NCBI RefSeq assembly: GCF_000226115.1
Contig: NC_016458.1
Coordinates: forward strand, 8,723,501-8,787,500
Length of the DNA: 64,000 nt
Direction: 5' to 3'
Origin: Thermothielavioides terrestris NRRL 8126
Taxonomy: Eukaryota; Ascomycota; Sordariomycetes; Sordariales; Chaetomiaceae
Below, piece after piece: positions 22,692-34,300 of this stretch. Positions within the stretch are counted from its first letter, which is position 1. Each line of letters starts with the position of its first letter. The notes under the pieces were generated by a model that was not told where the DNA came from, did no database searches, and saw only the letters and a list, made by a program, of their open reading frames with translations. The translations under genes were made by a program, and so were the position numbers.

Positions 22692-23448
22692 TCATCATGG
22701 AATCCAACGGAAGCTTGACGGGCACGGGGTTGGAAGGTAATGCTTGGGTTTAAAAAGAGTATACAGTTGCTGGAGTTTGGCTTCTTCTACACCTGAGACA
22801 TGGGTCGCTTTCTGTGTTGGACCGATCACTTTGCCATCGCAACGATAAGGCGTTCGATCTCTCTTCTTTTCATTGCCTTCCCATTCTCGCTTTCTCTGGT
22901 CGTCTTCACTTCTTGCCTTCTTTTTTGTGTCTCTCCTTCATCGTCTCCTCTGTAATCCTCCCCTGTCTTCTGATCTTTCTGCCTTTGACAATCCTCTTGA
23001 TAATGCTAGTAGAGACAAGGATCTTAGCTCTTTTATTTCACGTAATGCGCTACATCAGGCGACATTTTGCTTGGCCATATGCCTAGTTTAATGCTCAGGC
23101 GATTATAGAAACCACTGGTTCCTGGATAACAGAAGTTGAGGTACAGGTGGAAGAGAAGTAAATGGACTCGAGGGGCTCGCCTCGGTCTCAAAAGTGGAAG
23201 AAGGACATGAAGGATAAGCCTCGCAAGAATCGAACCACCACCACGGCTCCGTCGCCAGCCGCTGCAAGCGTCCCAATAAAAGAGGAAAACCTCTTCAACC
23301 ATGTCTCCTGTCCCGCCTCCGCAGCCGGCCACGGCAGCTATTCTTGCGCCCCCCCGGCCAGCAGAGGCCGTCTCCGTCGGGGCAGAAGCCGAAGAAGAGC
23401 CAGTGCCACCACCACCACCACCACCACCGCCACCCGTCCCCGAACCGT
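22692..23448. other. Convergent intergenic region
   Basis: This joins the 3' ends of the helicase (+) and the AA9 gene (-). The helicase side is T/C-rich. A (CCA)n run near 23406-23428 lies just beyond the AA9 stop codon, in its likely 3' UTR. Confidence 0.4.
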
Positions 23449-24616
23449 TCACACCTCCGCTGCTGCCCCCTCCCCATGAAAGGGCGGCGGCCCCCGCCAC
23501 CGCCCCGCGCGGCAGCCCTGCTGAATGCCGGTGCACCAGTCCTCCCACAGCCGGCAGCCGCGGCTGCCCGTGGGCGGCGCCGACGTGTAGCAGGCGTCCA
23601 GCTGGGCGAAGCAGTCGGCCGACGACGCCCAGCAGCCGGCCTCGTCGGCGTACGCGGGCACCTCGGCGCCGCACCAGTTGGCGTTCTTGAGCTGGCAGTC
23701 GGCGGGGATCACGCCGTCCGTCTGCTTTATCGCCTGTTGCTGTTGTTGTTGTTGCTGCCCGTTGGTGTTGGTGGAGGTGGGGGTGGGGGCGGCGGTGGGG
23801 GAGAAGGGGGCCGGGCCGACGACGGTGTAGGCCGTCTTGGAGGGGTCGTCGCGCCAGATGTTGAAGGTCAGCCCCGGGTCGGAGGCATGGACGTGGCCCG
23901 GGATGGAGACGAGTCTGTCTGGCGGGACGGTGGGGGTGGTCGGAGGCCCCTGGACGAAGAGCTGTGCGCAGCCAACGTAGAACTGCGGGTCGACGTGGTC
24001 GTTGGTGACGTTCTGGATGGTGACGATCTCGCTGCGGGCGAGGTAGTATCCCGCCGGCAGAGTGGGCGGAAGCTCGATGCTCAGCAGGCCGCCGTTGTCG
24101 ATGAGCTTCTCTGTGGCCCACTTCTTGGCGGCTGTGTCGTAGCCCTCGGCGTAGATCTTGAACCAGCCAGGGCCGGCAGCCGAGTCGGAGCTGATGTTGG
24201 AGACTTGTTTGAGGTAGATTGCCGTCGAGCCGAGGTGGGATGGGTCGATAGAGCCGGGCTGAGAGGCGTCGGCCCACATGCGGAACTCGAAGCTCAACTT
24301 GGAGCCCGCCGGGGCTGGGCAGGTGAATGCCACGGCTTGTTGTCCGTCTCGGCCTGGGCAACGCGGCATTGGGTTAGCTCGAGGAAAGCTCTCGCAGGGG
24401 AAACGCAGAGGGCATACCACAAGCCATGTCTGGGCTGTCGAGGCCACCAGCAATGGGATGGGTGCAAACGCTGCCCTTCTTGGCCATGCGGATGCAGGTC
24501 CCGTCCCCTTGGTCGACGCCGTTGATGAAAAGCGTGGTGAAGACGGTATGTGCTGTGGACAGCGAGGCGAAGGCGGTCGCCAGACCCATTGAGAAGCGAA
24601 CAAGGGACGGCATCAT
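23449..24616 (-). CDS. AA9 lytic polysaccharide monooxygenase (GH61) with cysteine-rich C-terminal extension
   Basis: Exons 24616-24418 and 24353-23449 encode 367 residues. The 64-nt intron (GTATGC donor, GCTAAC branch, CCCAG acceptor) restores MACGRDGQQAVAF. A signal peptide of about 22 residues ends in LSTA, so that His23 becomes the mature N-terminus (HTVFTTLFINGVDQG). AA9 enzymes bind copper through a histidine brace of the N-terminal His and one internal His, and oxidatively cleave cellulose outside the cell. The second brace His is H106 in DPSHLGSTAIY. The conserved Q-x-Y is Q190/Y192 in DPQFYVGCAQLF. The usual His of the RHE motif is replaced: the segment reads YYLARSEIVTIQN. After a Thr/Pro/Gln-rich linker (about 205-275) comes an extension with eight or more cysteines (NANWCG, CWASSADC, CRLWEDWC, GIQQGCRAG). 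It is not a CBM1 that I recognise. Confidence 0.92.
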
Positions 24617-25981
24617 GCCTCTAGGTTGCAACAACCAGCCCTTAGCCAAGACGAGATGGGCTTCAACGTAGTCAATGTATGTCAAGCAGAGAGGATGCGC
24701 TTCTGCTCACAGAGAGAAGCAAGGAATGAGCGATCGAAGTGGTAGAAGGCGTCCCGGGAGACCCAAGGAGTGGCAGGAAATTATACATATATAAAAGGGG
24801 AGTGGGTGGGGAGCCCTGTGAAGGTCATCAGATTTGAGATCAAAGTGAGGTTTCCTTCAAAGCGAAGGGGTCAAGGCAAGCCTCGAAGGCGGATGGCAAG
24901 GACCCGACAGTTGAATCAGACGGAGTAATGAGAGGGGCGGCGTTCTCATTTCTCAAGCAAACGGCCGAGCGCCTATCGATCGATCAGAACCCCTCAAGAC
25001 AACCATTGTGAATCACGGGGGGAAGAAGCAAAGACGACGGGTCACATAGAATGCCTGCTTATATCTACTTCCCAATCCGTGGAACCTGGATCGGTGCTCG
25101 ACTTCCGGAGTCCATCCCCTGTTCTACCTTCTCCGGATATCCCAAGCAGATTGGAGGCAAGCGCCAGGAACCTGAGCACCAGCAATTCCATTTGCTACCG
25201 GAGGTTCACGGTTTGAGGTTGAGATCATTCCTGCCCCTTGCATGGCGCTTAATATGAGGCCGGTTGCAGTTGAACTTCGTGTGACGGCGTCTATGATTCA
25301 GGGCAAACCCGGTCCTGCGTGTCGGAAGCTGAACCCCTGTGTGACACCGCGCAGATTGTCGGTCGAGACGCGCGTCTCTTGCCGCTGCAGCACTACACTT
25401 GCGAGCGCAAGATGTGGTGGCAGGCGATTAGGGAGCAAGTCCGGGGTAGCGCAGTTCGGCTGCTGCCGTCGTCTGGGACATCATGCAGACGGCTGATGAC
25501 AGATCTCCAGCTCTCCGCGCGTCTGGCTGATGAGTGAATCGAGATCTGGCATCGCTGTTTTTGCGTGAGATCCGTCCGCCCCGCACCATCCCCCCGAATC
25601 CAGCTCCTGGATTTCGACTGGAACCAACTCTCTCCCAACGATCAAATAGCTGACAAATGCAGCCTGCGGTCGGGCGTATTCAAGGATAGGCAGCAGGTTG
25701 CTCACGCTGTGGGACGCTGTCTCCGAACCATATCAGCAGCAGCAGGCCAGATAAGAGTAGAGATGGATTTATTCCTTCACTCCGGCGCCCGTCCAACTCC
25801 GGAAGATGCACCTGTAGTGAACTTGCCCGAAAGATGCGCCAGTCACCCCATATTACAACGCCTCACACGGCCACCATTCATCCACCGACACGTCATACAC
25901 GTGGGCTGTTGTATTTTAGTACATTATATGGTACACAGTTTCATTGCTTCGTGGGTATCGATGTCCGCGTCCCGTTCCCGG
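24617..25981. other. AA9 promoter and intergenic region
   Basis: About 1.4 kb between the AA9 start and the 3' end of the Hsp10 gene. Open frames around 25.0-25.9 kb lack splice logic and similarity. I did not identify specific carbon-catabolite or cellulase activator sites with confidence. Confidence 0.4.
24781..24800 (-). promoter_or_regulatory. TATA-like element of AA9 gene
   Basis: On the minus strand the run CTTTTATATATGTATAAT lies about 165-185 bp upstream of the AA9 start codon. Position and composition fit a TATA element. There is no experimental support. Confidence 0.4.
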
Positions 25982-26604
25982 TTACTCGTTGATCTTCGCC
26001 AGGATTCTGCACCAAGGTGTTCCCTCGTCAGCACAAAGAACCCATCACAACACAAGGCTCGTTAACAACGACACTTACTCGCTGTCCCGGAAGAGATGGT
26101 ACTCCTCATCGCCGACCTTGACGGGCGAGCCGCCATACTGCAGCCCCAGCATCAGCATCCACAGCGCCACCACACAAAGCCAGACAGATAAGATTATAGC
26201 ATTCCGTCGCCTTCGTACCTGAGGAATCAGCACCCTGTCACCAGCAGCAACGCCCATGGGCAGGCGCTTCCCGTCCTTGTCGAGGGCGCCGGGGCCGACG
26301 GCGAGCACCTTGGCCTCGTTGAGCTCCTTGACGCTGGACTCGGGCAGGTAGATGCCGCTGGCCGTCTTGGCCTCGGCCTTGATGCGCTGCACGAGCACGC
26401 GGTCGAGCAGCGGGACGAGGGACTTGATGGAGCGGAGCGTGGTGGCCTGCGGCGGGGAGACGGTCAGCATGGCATCGCGAACGCGAATTGATGCCGGAGC
26501 GGGCGGGAATGGGTCCGGCTCGAAGCTTCGCAGCGCTCTGGGAGCCGAGCTGTCGAGAGCTGTCGGCTGCAGCGCGTTGAATAGCAGGGCGGACAACTCA
26601 CCAT
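25982..26604 (-). CDS. hsp10: Mitochondrial 10 kDa chaperonin (Hsp10/cpn10)
   Basis: Minus-strand exons are 26604-26602, 26446-26219, 26137-26079 and 26006-25982, encoding 104 residues, the same length as Neurospora Hsp10. Exon 1 is the start codon alone: CACCATG followed directly by GTGAGT. The 155-nt intron has a CTGAC branch and GCCGCAG acceptor and leads into ATTLRSIKSLVPLLDRVLVQ. The last exon adds EILAKINE. The protein caps the Hsp60 ring in the mitochondrial matrix during folding. Family landmarks are PLLDRVLVQRI, the mobile-loop segment AKTASGIYLPE, NEAKVLAVGPG and GDRVLIPQYGG. All joins reproduce the family sequence without gaps. Confidence 0.95.
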
Positions 26605-27755
26605 GGTGTCGGAGTTGTGAGGCTTAGTAAGAAGCTGGCAGGGTATCACGCGGTTTGGAAGAGGCGGCCGAATCTGACAGACAGGAGAAAGACGGGGAAA
26701 GATGATGGCAGGAGGGAGGACTCCGTTTTCAATCGGTAGCAAAGCGGATCACGATCCGGGGGAGCTTCTAAACACATCTAGAATGTCGCCAATTTTTAAC
26801 TGGGTCCCAGTCGTCGGGGGCAAAGGCTATTGGCCGTCGGAGGCACTCGTTTCTCCACGAGTCCACGCCGGCACTGCCCGCGCCTATGCGATTGGCCGCC
26901 GGCGTCCGGGCCAGCCCGGGTTAGCACGGGCCTGTCCAAACAACGCTGTCTTGGGCTGTCGAGCAAGGTAACCTTCGCCGTGCTCTCAAGCTACGGCGGG
27001 TTGTCAGTCATCCAAGCACAAGCCTACAAGTACCAGGTAGTATTTGTGAAGTGGACAATCTGGAACTTGAACGGTTGAAAGCCTGGTCACCGTAACTGAC
27101 GAGAATTAGCGACAATGCAGCCCCGATTCTTTCCACAGGCCGGCGGAACGGATGACAAAATGTCAATGAACGAACTGTTTTTCCACAAGCAGATGAAACT
27201 AGCCAAGGAGGGACTTGCTTGGAGAGGGTGCTCTCAGTCATCGACAGACCGACAGACCGCTGGAAAATTGGAGGACAGTCAGTCGTACCGAGTAATCAAG
27301 TAATCAACACCGACCGGTAAGCTCCTGGCAAACAAATCCATTCAACCAATTCTCGAGAAAAAAGACATTACAGCGACATACGTTGTGTCCGAGGAAGACT
27401 CGCTCTATCTGCCATGTCGGACTCTATCACTCTCTCTCTAAATGCTGCATGCAAAAGTCAACATCGCAAACCATGCCCGGCTCCCATCATGAATCTGCCC
27501 AATCTTCAGATGATATGCGAGGCCTCCCTCGAGTGTCCCAATGAATCCAAATCCCCATGCAGCCGCGTTAACCCCCATGCCCAAAACCAAATCCTGAAGA
27601 AAGATAACCCCAGCAGTGAATTGCTGCCCCAGTATTACCATATCCTACACTCCAAACTCCAAGGAAAAGGGCCCCTAACGTCCCGGCTCAGCGGGCGAAC
27701 CCCATTTTTCAGCCAGTCTTCTCTACCCCTACACCAAGCAGAGATGAAGCCCGGC
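26605..27755. other. Hsp10 promoter and intergenic region
   Basis: No gene supported. I looked upstream of Hsp10 for alternating GAA/TTC heat-shock arrays. TTC and GAA triplets occur near 26768-26782 but not in an ideal alternating 5-bp array. Confidence 0.4.
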
Positions 27756-30379
27756 TCATGACTTAGCCGGAGCCGCAGGCGGCTCCAGCACGTGCGTGTG
27801 GTCCTCAGCAGTCACCACATGACCGCCGTCCTGGCGGCAGATTACCGTGTCGGCCACCCACGGGTCATCCAAGATCTCGTGCATCTTTGCGCGCTTCTTC
27901 GGGTCCAGCTCCAACATGCGCCCGATGACGTGTCGGCTCTCCCGGGGAAGCAGCCGCAGGATGCGCCACGGACCGCGGATGACCTCCTTCTTCTCCGCGG
28001 CCGGCGGTTGGCCGGCCGTCGAGGGCCGTTCGGGCTTTCCCGCCTCGTCGCGGTTTACCGCTTTGTTGGCTTCGTTGCGAAGGCTGTCCGGGTCGAAGTC
28101 CCGAGCCGGAATGTCATGCAACGCCGTTGTGGAGCTGGCGTGAGGCGGGCGCAGGAGCAATTTGGGATCATGGCCGGGGGTCGGTTCCGCCGCGAACAAT
28201 TTGAACGAGTTGTCGGACAGACGAGGGAGCTTCCAAGGGAATCGCCGGAGCGTCATGCAGCAGTAGATGATCGCCAGCGACCAGATGTCGACCGCTTGTG
28301 GGTCGTACTTCTTTTCGTCATACACCTCTGGTGCGAGGTACGGATCGGAACCCACAATGCCTGGTGACGTCCGCCGTTAGTTCTCCCTCCGGATTCCTCA
28401 CAATGCAAGGAACCCAACTCACCAGTGGCCAGAACGATGCCCGACTCGAATGGGTACTTAAACACATGAGCGCTCCCGAAATCTATGATCTTCATGATCC
28501 CATGCTCGCTGACCACCACGTTGTCGAGCTTGAGGTCCCTATGCGCCAGGCCCATGCTGTGGAGGTACGTGACACCGCTGAGGATTTGCAAGAAGCAGCA
28601 GCTGATCTCCTCGCGAGACATCTTGCCCGTCATGACAATGGCAAAGAGGTCATACGGCGCGTACTCCATCACCTCGTACCACTTGCCCTTCTCCTGGACG
28701 ATGTCCAGCGTTTCAATGATGTTGCCGTGGTGAAGAGAGGAGCCCATGCAGTACTCGGCCGTTAGTTTCTTCACATATTCCCGCTCCGTCTCGTACGAAT
28801 GTCGAGGCCGGAATTCCTTGACGGCAAAAACCACTCCGTCCTCAGCTCGTTTCATCAGTCTTACGGAGCCGCCCGCCCCGGCACCCAGCACTTTTCCGAG
28901 TTTTCCATACTTCGACGAGAGGCCGTGGTCGTCGCCGAAGGGGATCTGCGCCGACTTAGAACTTGGCGGAGTCTTGGTGCCTGAGCTCACGGATGCAGCC
29001 GGTGACGCTGTCCGCTTCGCCTTGCTGCTGGGACCCAGTTTGAAGAACCGCTTCAAATCCACCATCGAACTGTTCCTGCTGTGAGACAGCGCTTCATCCG
29101 AGTTCCGTTTGTCTCCGAGTGCTCTTGGCAGACTAAGCATCGACGAGCTCGGGGACGATCCTTGCATCTTCTTCCGGGAGAAGATGAAGCGGGAATCGAT
29201 GCCTTTTTGCGCCTGCCGCTTGCTCGCCGCGTACGGGTCGTCCGCCTCCCCCGGAGGCGGGGTTTGGCGGGAATAGAACTGCGAGGCCGCTGCCGCTCGC
29301 GACGGACTACTATCGCGCGACGGCGGGACTGAGCTGGTCGGAGAATTCGGGCCGCTCCCGGCTCCGACGGAAAACAACCCCCTGCGGTGGCCGCCAAGCG
29401 TCGTTTGAGTGTGCTCTCTGCCGTCGGAAGTTGCGGGTCTCCGCGAAGCCCTCTCGCGATCGGCGGAGATATGCTGGGGAACCACCAGGCGGGCCGAGCC
29501 AGGTGATGGGGGCTCATGCGTCGAGTCTTGGGGGGTGATGAGGTCCGGAGCTCGGCCTAAGCGATCGTGGTTGCCAGGCGGTTCGCGTTTAAGCCCCCCT
29601 TCAGTGGTATCTGTTCCGGCGGGCGTCAGGGGCGGTGATTGCACATCAGGGCTTCGCCGGCAGGCGTTCAGGTGCGGCGATCCATGACTCCCCGAGCTCT
29701 GTGTTGGTTGTCGGCTTGGTTCTCGAGACTCGTCGTCGCGGGACACAGTCTAGGGTCACAGAATTAGTTGAGTTTCGGCCAGGGAATGATATCAGTGGAA
29801 GACGGCGGGTCGACGTGACAGCTGAAATGGGTCCAGTTGTTTTGAAGGGGAGTGACTGAGAGACAGTCCCAATTCAACTGCCCAAGACGGGATAAAGCCA
29901 GCCAGACCCCTCAACATCACCACTTCCGGACGGGCCGGTAGCACATCGGAAGAGAAAATACGTACCCTCGATGCCGGCAAGGACATCGGTTCGTATGAGA
30001 AAATGTTCATTCTGCGTTCCTGAAGCGGGCAGGCCCTCAACCTCTTGGAAAGCTCACGAATCTCGTCTGGGGTTACTTGGCCGGGTTCTCCGAGAGCGAC
30101 CCCGATGCCGAGCGGAGGGTTTGTTGATGTCGCATTGTCGGGTGCGATTTCTTCAATCGTAGACTTGAACCGCACCGCAGGAGGATGTTGCAATACCTGG
30201 GTGTCCTCCGACTCTGTTGCGACTCGAGTTGAAGCTGCATTTTTTCCATGGGTAGGTAGTCAGCAACATGGCTTGCCGGTTGCTTCGGACGACGGATGCA
30301 GATGACGGCGCGGGGATGAGGGACAGCGTTTTTCCTCACCTTCTTTGAGAAGCTCATGATCTTGGGCGCTGGTCGCCAT
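27756..30379 (-). CDS. HAL/HRK-family serine/threonine protein kinase
   Basis: Minus-strand exons 30379-30340, 30234-29966, 29749-28423 and 28360-27756 give 746 residues. Introns are 105, 216 and 62 nt, and every phase closes. The ATG at 30379 (TCAACATGG) starts [13 protein letters not shown]. The N-terminal half is Ser/Pro-rich and disordered, with a KRFFKLG motif just before the kinase domain. The kinase begins near residue 384: glycine loop LGAGAGGSV (about 392-400), catalytic Lys in FAVKEF (about 414), AHRDLKLDN (about 505-513), IIDFGSA (about 525-531) and SDPYLAPE. An insert follows in the C-lobe (Pro/Ala/Lys-rich, about 600-660), as in fungal HAL4/HAL5/HRK1 kinases. Those yeast kinases stabilise plasma-membrane nutrient and potassium transporters or activate the proton pump. 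Which one this protein matches cannot be settled by eye. Confidence 0.9.
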
Positions 30380-31925
30380 GTTGAGCGAGTTGGCGCCTGC
30401 AAACCTGCGAATTGGAAGCAGGATCTGAGGCGCTTGTGTGAAGAGGGCGATGAGGAGGGGTGGGAGGAATCACAACAGCGAAAAAAGCGGCCTGGTCCCC
30501 AATGACGGCAGTCCCTGGGCAACATTTTGTCGGCAGCTCAGTGGGGCAGATTTACAATCCAATCCTGGCTCGTTTTGCTAGTTCAATACTCTCTGTACGG
30601 AGTGCGGAATACATTGCACCTACTGTACCTGACCTTCAGGTTCCTACCTCTTCACACATCCTTGACTCATGGCATGACAAAATTTTCGTCTCATTCAATG
30701 CATCTGACAAACTCTACTTCGGATACTCATGTTCATGCTTCCGATCCATAGTAGATGCACAGCAGTGCTCACAGGAAGTGGCCTCCTCTTCTCCGTTGCT
30801 GTATCAACTGGTCTTCCTTTAAGTCTGAGATGCCGGCCCATCTCACTACCGAATCGGTACAATGCCTCTTGGGCGTAGGAAGCTGCATGGAGTTTCGCAC
30901 TAACAGATAAACCGGCACTGAACTGTCACAATCTGGCCGGGAAATAATCCGGACTTGGACCAACAGTTGGCTGAACGATGGCGTCTTCTGCGGGCGGCGC
31001 AGGTACCGCCTGCTGGCCCAGACTCGGCCGCGGCTCTCAGTCAGCAACACTGCCCGGGCCGAGGATGCTGGGGAGTGAGGAGCGGCTCACGTTACCTACC
31101 TATTTCCGGAAACCCCCCAGCAGTGGATCTCGCTGAGGGCCCGAATGGAGGGCTTGATAACAGCCCAGGGAATGCAGCATTGATGCCCAGTCTCCTCGTG
31201 GGGTCAATGACTCGCAGGCAGCGTCTCAGGCATCAGATGGTCGAGTTGTGGAATTCTACGGCACTCCGTTGAATTCTTCAGTTTGTCAGACAGTGTTTGA
31301 GGTTTGAGAAGCTCCCAAGCTGACTTGATGGATTTTCCATTTCCACTCAAGGGGCTGGCGCAACTCGACGCCCTCCACATTCAGACGTATCTGGTCGCGC
31401 CAGCCTGATGACATGTGCAAATTGGGAAACACCTTATCTGGAATCGACGCCGAGTCCAATCGAAGGGACACATTGAGACGTATTCTGCACCCTTATGCTC
31501 GGTCAGAGTGAGTGATGCACCGTCTGCGGGTAACCAAGCAAGGCCCGTTGTGTTACTCGCCACTTCAGTCCAAGCCTCAACGACCCCAGTTCCGTCAGCC
31601 CTGGAGGGCTATCCCTCCCATCTTGGATCTATCGGACCGCTTCTTCCAGAGAATTGGGTGATTCCAACGAGAATAACCAGCTGGGCTATCACTGGGGGGT
31701 GGAAAAAACAGGTTTCGCGCAACGCAAGTTGCCAGAGATTCAAACATTGGTCCGGACGCGTCCCATCCGCTTTCAGATATAGTACAGATCTAGTAGTGTA
31801 CAGAGATGAGAGGCAGGTCCATCTCCCAGATGCTCACACCGCCAGACGATGCCCCTGCCCAAACCGCTTGGCAAACAACCGGAACGCCATATACTCCTTG
31901 CCCAGCACCGGACGCTGACAAGGCG
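30380..31925. other. Intergenic
   Basis: Kinase promoter and the 3' flank of uL11m. A broken, coding-like minus-strand stretch lies at about 31286-31690 (see findings). Otherwise no gene is supported. Confidence 0.35.
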
Positions 31926-32460
31926 TCATGGCACAACAGCGATGCCTATCGATTTAGCTTGGTAGATGATGGACCTGCAGAGACCTTCCAAAGACAGCCC
32001 CGAGAGCCGGAGCTCGGACTGTTTGATCTTGGCGATTTCGTAGACATGCTTGAGGCTGACGGTTCCCACTGTTTCTTTCCCTGGGTTGCTCGCCCCTTTC
32101 CTCTTGCCCTTCTTGCCTATCGGTGCCTCAGCGGCGTTGAGGAGAAGCCATGACGTTTGCGGTGTCCTGATTTCGAAGTGGAATGTCCTGTCAGGCCTGA
32201 CGGTTACCCGGACGGGCAGCGGGGTGCCGGGAATGATGTGCTGTGTTCTGGCATTGAACTCCTACGTTGGACGCATCAGCGCGCGCCGTCTTCTCTCACA
32301 AAATCTCCAAGATGCTGCGAACCTTGCAAAAGTCCATTGACTTGATACCCTTGCTGCCCAGCGCCGGACCGACTGGTGGACTGGGACTCGCTTGGCCTGC
32401 CCCGACAATGATCTTGACGACCTGATCCACGCCGCCAGCGGCGGCCCGTGCTTTCGACAT
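31926..32460 (-). CDS. Mitochondrial large-subunit ribosomal protein uL11m
   Basis: Minus-strand exons 32460-32323 and 32261-31926 encode 157 residues. The 61-nt intron (GTTCGC donor, GCTGATG branch, CGTAG acceptor) restores [20 protein letters not shown]. The N-terminal domain has the L11 signature of prolines and glycines ([20 protein letters not shown]). The C-terminal rRNA-binding domain ends [19 protein letters not shown]. uL11 forms the base of the ribosomal stalk at the GTPase-associated centre. The yeast mitochondrial counterpart is MRPL19. Mitochondrial rather than cytosolic identity is inferred from the bacterial-type sequence. The start codon lies 518 bp from that of SVF1 on the other strand. 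Confidence 0.93.
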
Positions 32461-32977
32461 CGTTCCAGTCCGGTACTTTGCGCCTCTGAGGGAATTCGGT
32501 GTCGCTGGTGTGGGAGGATAAAAAGCTGTGTCGGCAATGGTCGAGACTGCACCGGCGCCCAGTTGCCGTCTTGAGATTTGAAGGCCCAGAAATTTCGGAG
32601 CTCCTCCAAGGAGCGGACGGGCCAGATCCCCAGCCACAGCTCCGCATCAGAGCCAGGTAATCAGCCACACCTTCTCTGCCTTCTGCTTCTGGAAAACGCC
32701 CCACTTGGGCTGAATGAATCACCACAAGTGAACACAGCGACCGGCAGTGACGTCCGATCTGCAGTGCCACTTTCAGGGGTGTTCAGTGCCTGAACGTTAG
32801 CGTCGAACTCCTCCCTTTTTGGGTCTTTTTACTGGAGGGGTTCCTCGGCGGCGGTGAAAGTCTCAAGAACAACCATCTTCGCACTCGTTGTGGAACTGTG
32901 ACCGTTCTCGACATCTCCTCCCCCTCCCCCGCTGTTGACGAACTTCTTGAATTCGAAATTTCAGGACCCGCATCATC
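32461..32977. promoter_or_regulatory. Bidirectional promoter of uL11m and SVF1
   Basis: A 517-bp spacer separates the two divergent start codons. It is C/T-rich near the SVF1 side (CTCCTCCCCCTCCCCCG around 32920). No defined factor site was identified. Confidence 0.5.
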
Positions 32978-34300
32978 ATGTTCAAATGGGCGCAGCAGCA
33001 GTAAGAACTGAAACCTGAAGGGCCTGGCATTCCTCCTACGTTGGGCTTTGCGCGCTGACTTGCATCTCCTCAGGCTGGCCTACGTGGCCGGCACGCAAGA
33101 GCCCATCTATGGCCCGTCCGCCATTAAGTCGGTCGCCGAGGAGGCTGAGACGACCGCATACACTGAGCTCACAAGGGACGACCTAAAATGGCAGGCGATG
33201 GAGTCGACATGTGTCGAGACGCAAACCTTCTACTTCATGTCGGAGGGCGGGCAGCTCGCCTTTGTCCAGGTCATCTATAGCAACGTGGCGTAGGCTTCTT
33301 CAGCCGGCGATCGCACCTCTCCTTTGCTGACAGCTCGGTAGCGGCATCCGCACGACCTGCCAGTTCAACTGCAAGATCTTCAGCCTCGACCGCTCGAAGC
33401 CCCACCTGTGGTCCTCGACACCGTTGCAGAATCATGAGTTCAGCGAGGATATGACGAGCTTCTATGCCGATGACTGCGCCGTGGAGCTCTCTGAGGATGG
33501 GACGACCTACACGATCAAGTCGATGGCCGATGAGAAGGCGATCGTTAACCTTACCGTCAAACGGACCGCGCCCGGTTTCAAGGCTGGCAAGACCGGCACG
33601 ACGTTGTTTGGCACTGACCTGGCCAACCCCTGGGGCTCAATGCGCCACGTCTTCTGGCCGCGATGTGTTGGGGAGGGAACGGTTTCCACCCAGGAGGGCC
33701 CTATCGACTTCCAAGGGAGGGCGTTCTTTTCCCATGCGCTGCAAGGAATGAAACCGCATCATGCCGCAGCGAAGTGGAACTTTTGCGATTTCCAAGGCCC
33801 CACATACTCGGCCATTCTGATGGAGTTCACCACGCCGCCCTCGTACGGTTCAACCGTGGTGACCGTAGGGGTTATCGCCAAGGACGGAGAGATTGTGGTG
33901 GGTGGCTGCGAGAGCGCCGTCACACATCTCGAAACCAAGAGCGACAGTGAGAACGACTGGCCGGAGCCGACGACCATCAGGTACACATGGGCTGGGACGT
34001 CCAAGGACGGCAAGGCTGTGGAGGCTGTCATCGAGGGTGCCCTGGAGGAGAGACTGGACAGGATAGACGTCATGGCCGAGGTTCCAGGCTTTGTCAAGAA
34101 GATCGTAGCAGGCGCCGCGGGCACGAAGCCGTATATCTACCAGGTTTGTCATGGAGCCCCCGGTGTTTGCCCTTCAAGCCGCTAACGTAGACCAGTATTC
34201 ACCGCAAAAGACGAAGCTGGCACTGAAGCTCAAGCTCGGCGACGAGGAGGTGACCGAGGAGGGCTTCGTCTTCAGCGAGGCCACTTTCATCTCAGAATAA
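32978..34300 (+). CDS. SVF1: Survival factor 1 (Svf1-like)
   Basis: Exons 32978-33000, 33074-33289, 33342-34143 and 34196-34300 encode 381 residues. Introns are 73, 52 and 52 nt, and all joins keep frame. The ATG at 32978 opens a 23-nt exon, MFKWAQQQ, continuing as [20 protein letters not shown], the conserved Svf1 N-terminus. In yeast this part forms an amphipathic membrane-binding helix. The remainder is a lipocalin-like beta-rich fold with motifs [34 protein letters not shown] and ending [14 protein letters not shown]. Yeast Svf1 protects from oxidative stress and moves ceramide between ER and Golgi. That function is known for the family and only inferred here. Confidence 0.93.

Noticed and set aside
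23033..24361. 442-codon open frame opposite/overlapping the AA9 gene
   Set aside because: It is an alternative reading frame of the AA9 coding strand with Arg/Pro/Gly-rich composition.
26760..26785. Heat-shock-element-like TTC/GAA triplets upstream of Hsp10
   Set aside because: The triplets do not form the alternating nGAAnnTTCn array; too weak to call.
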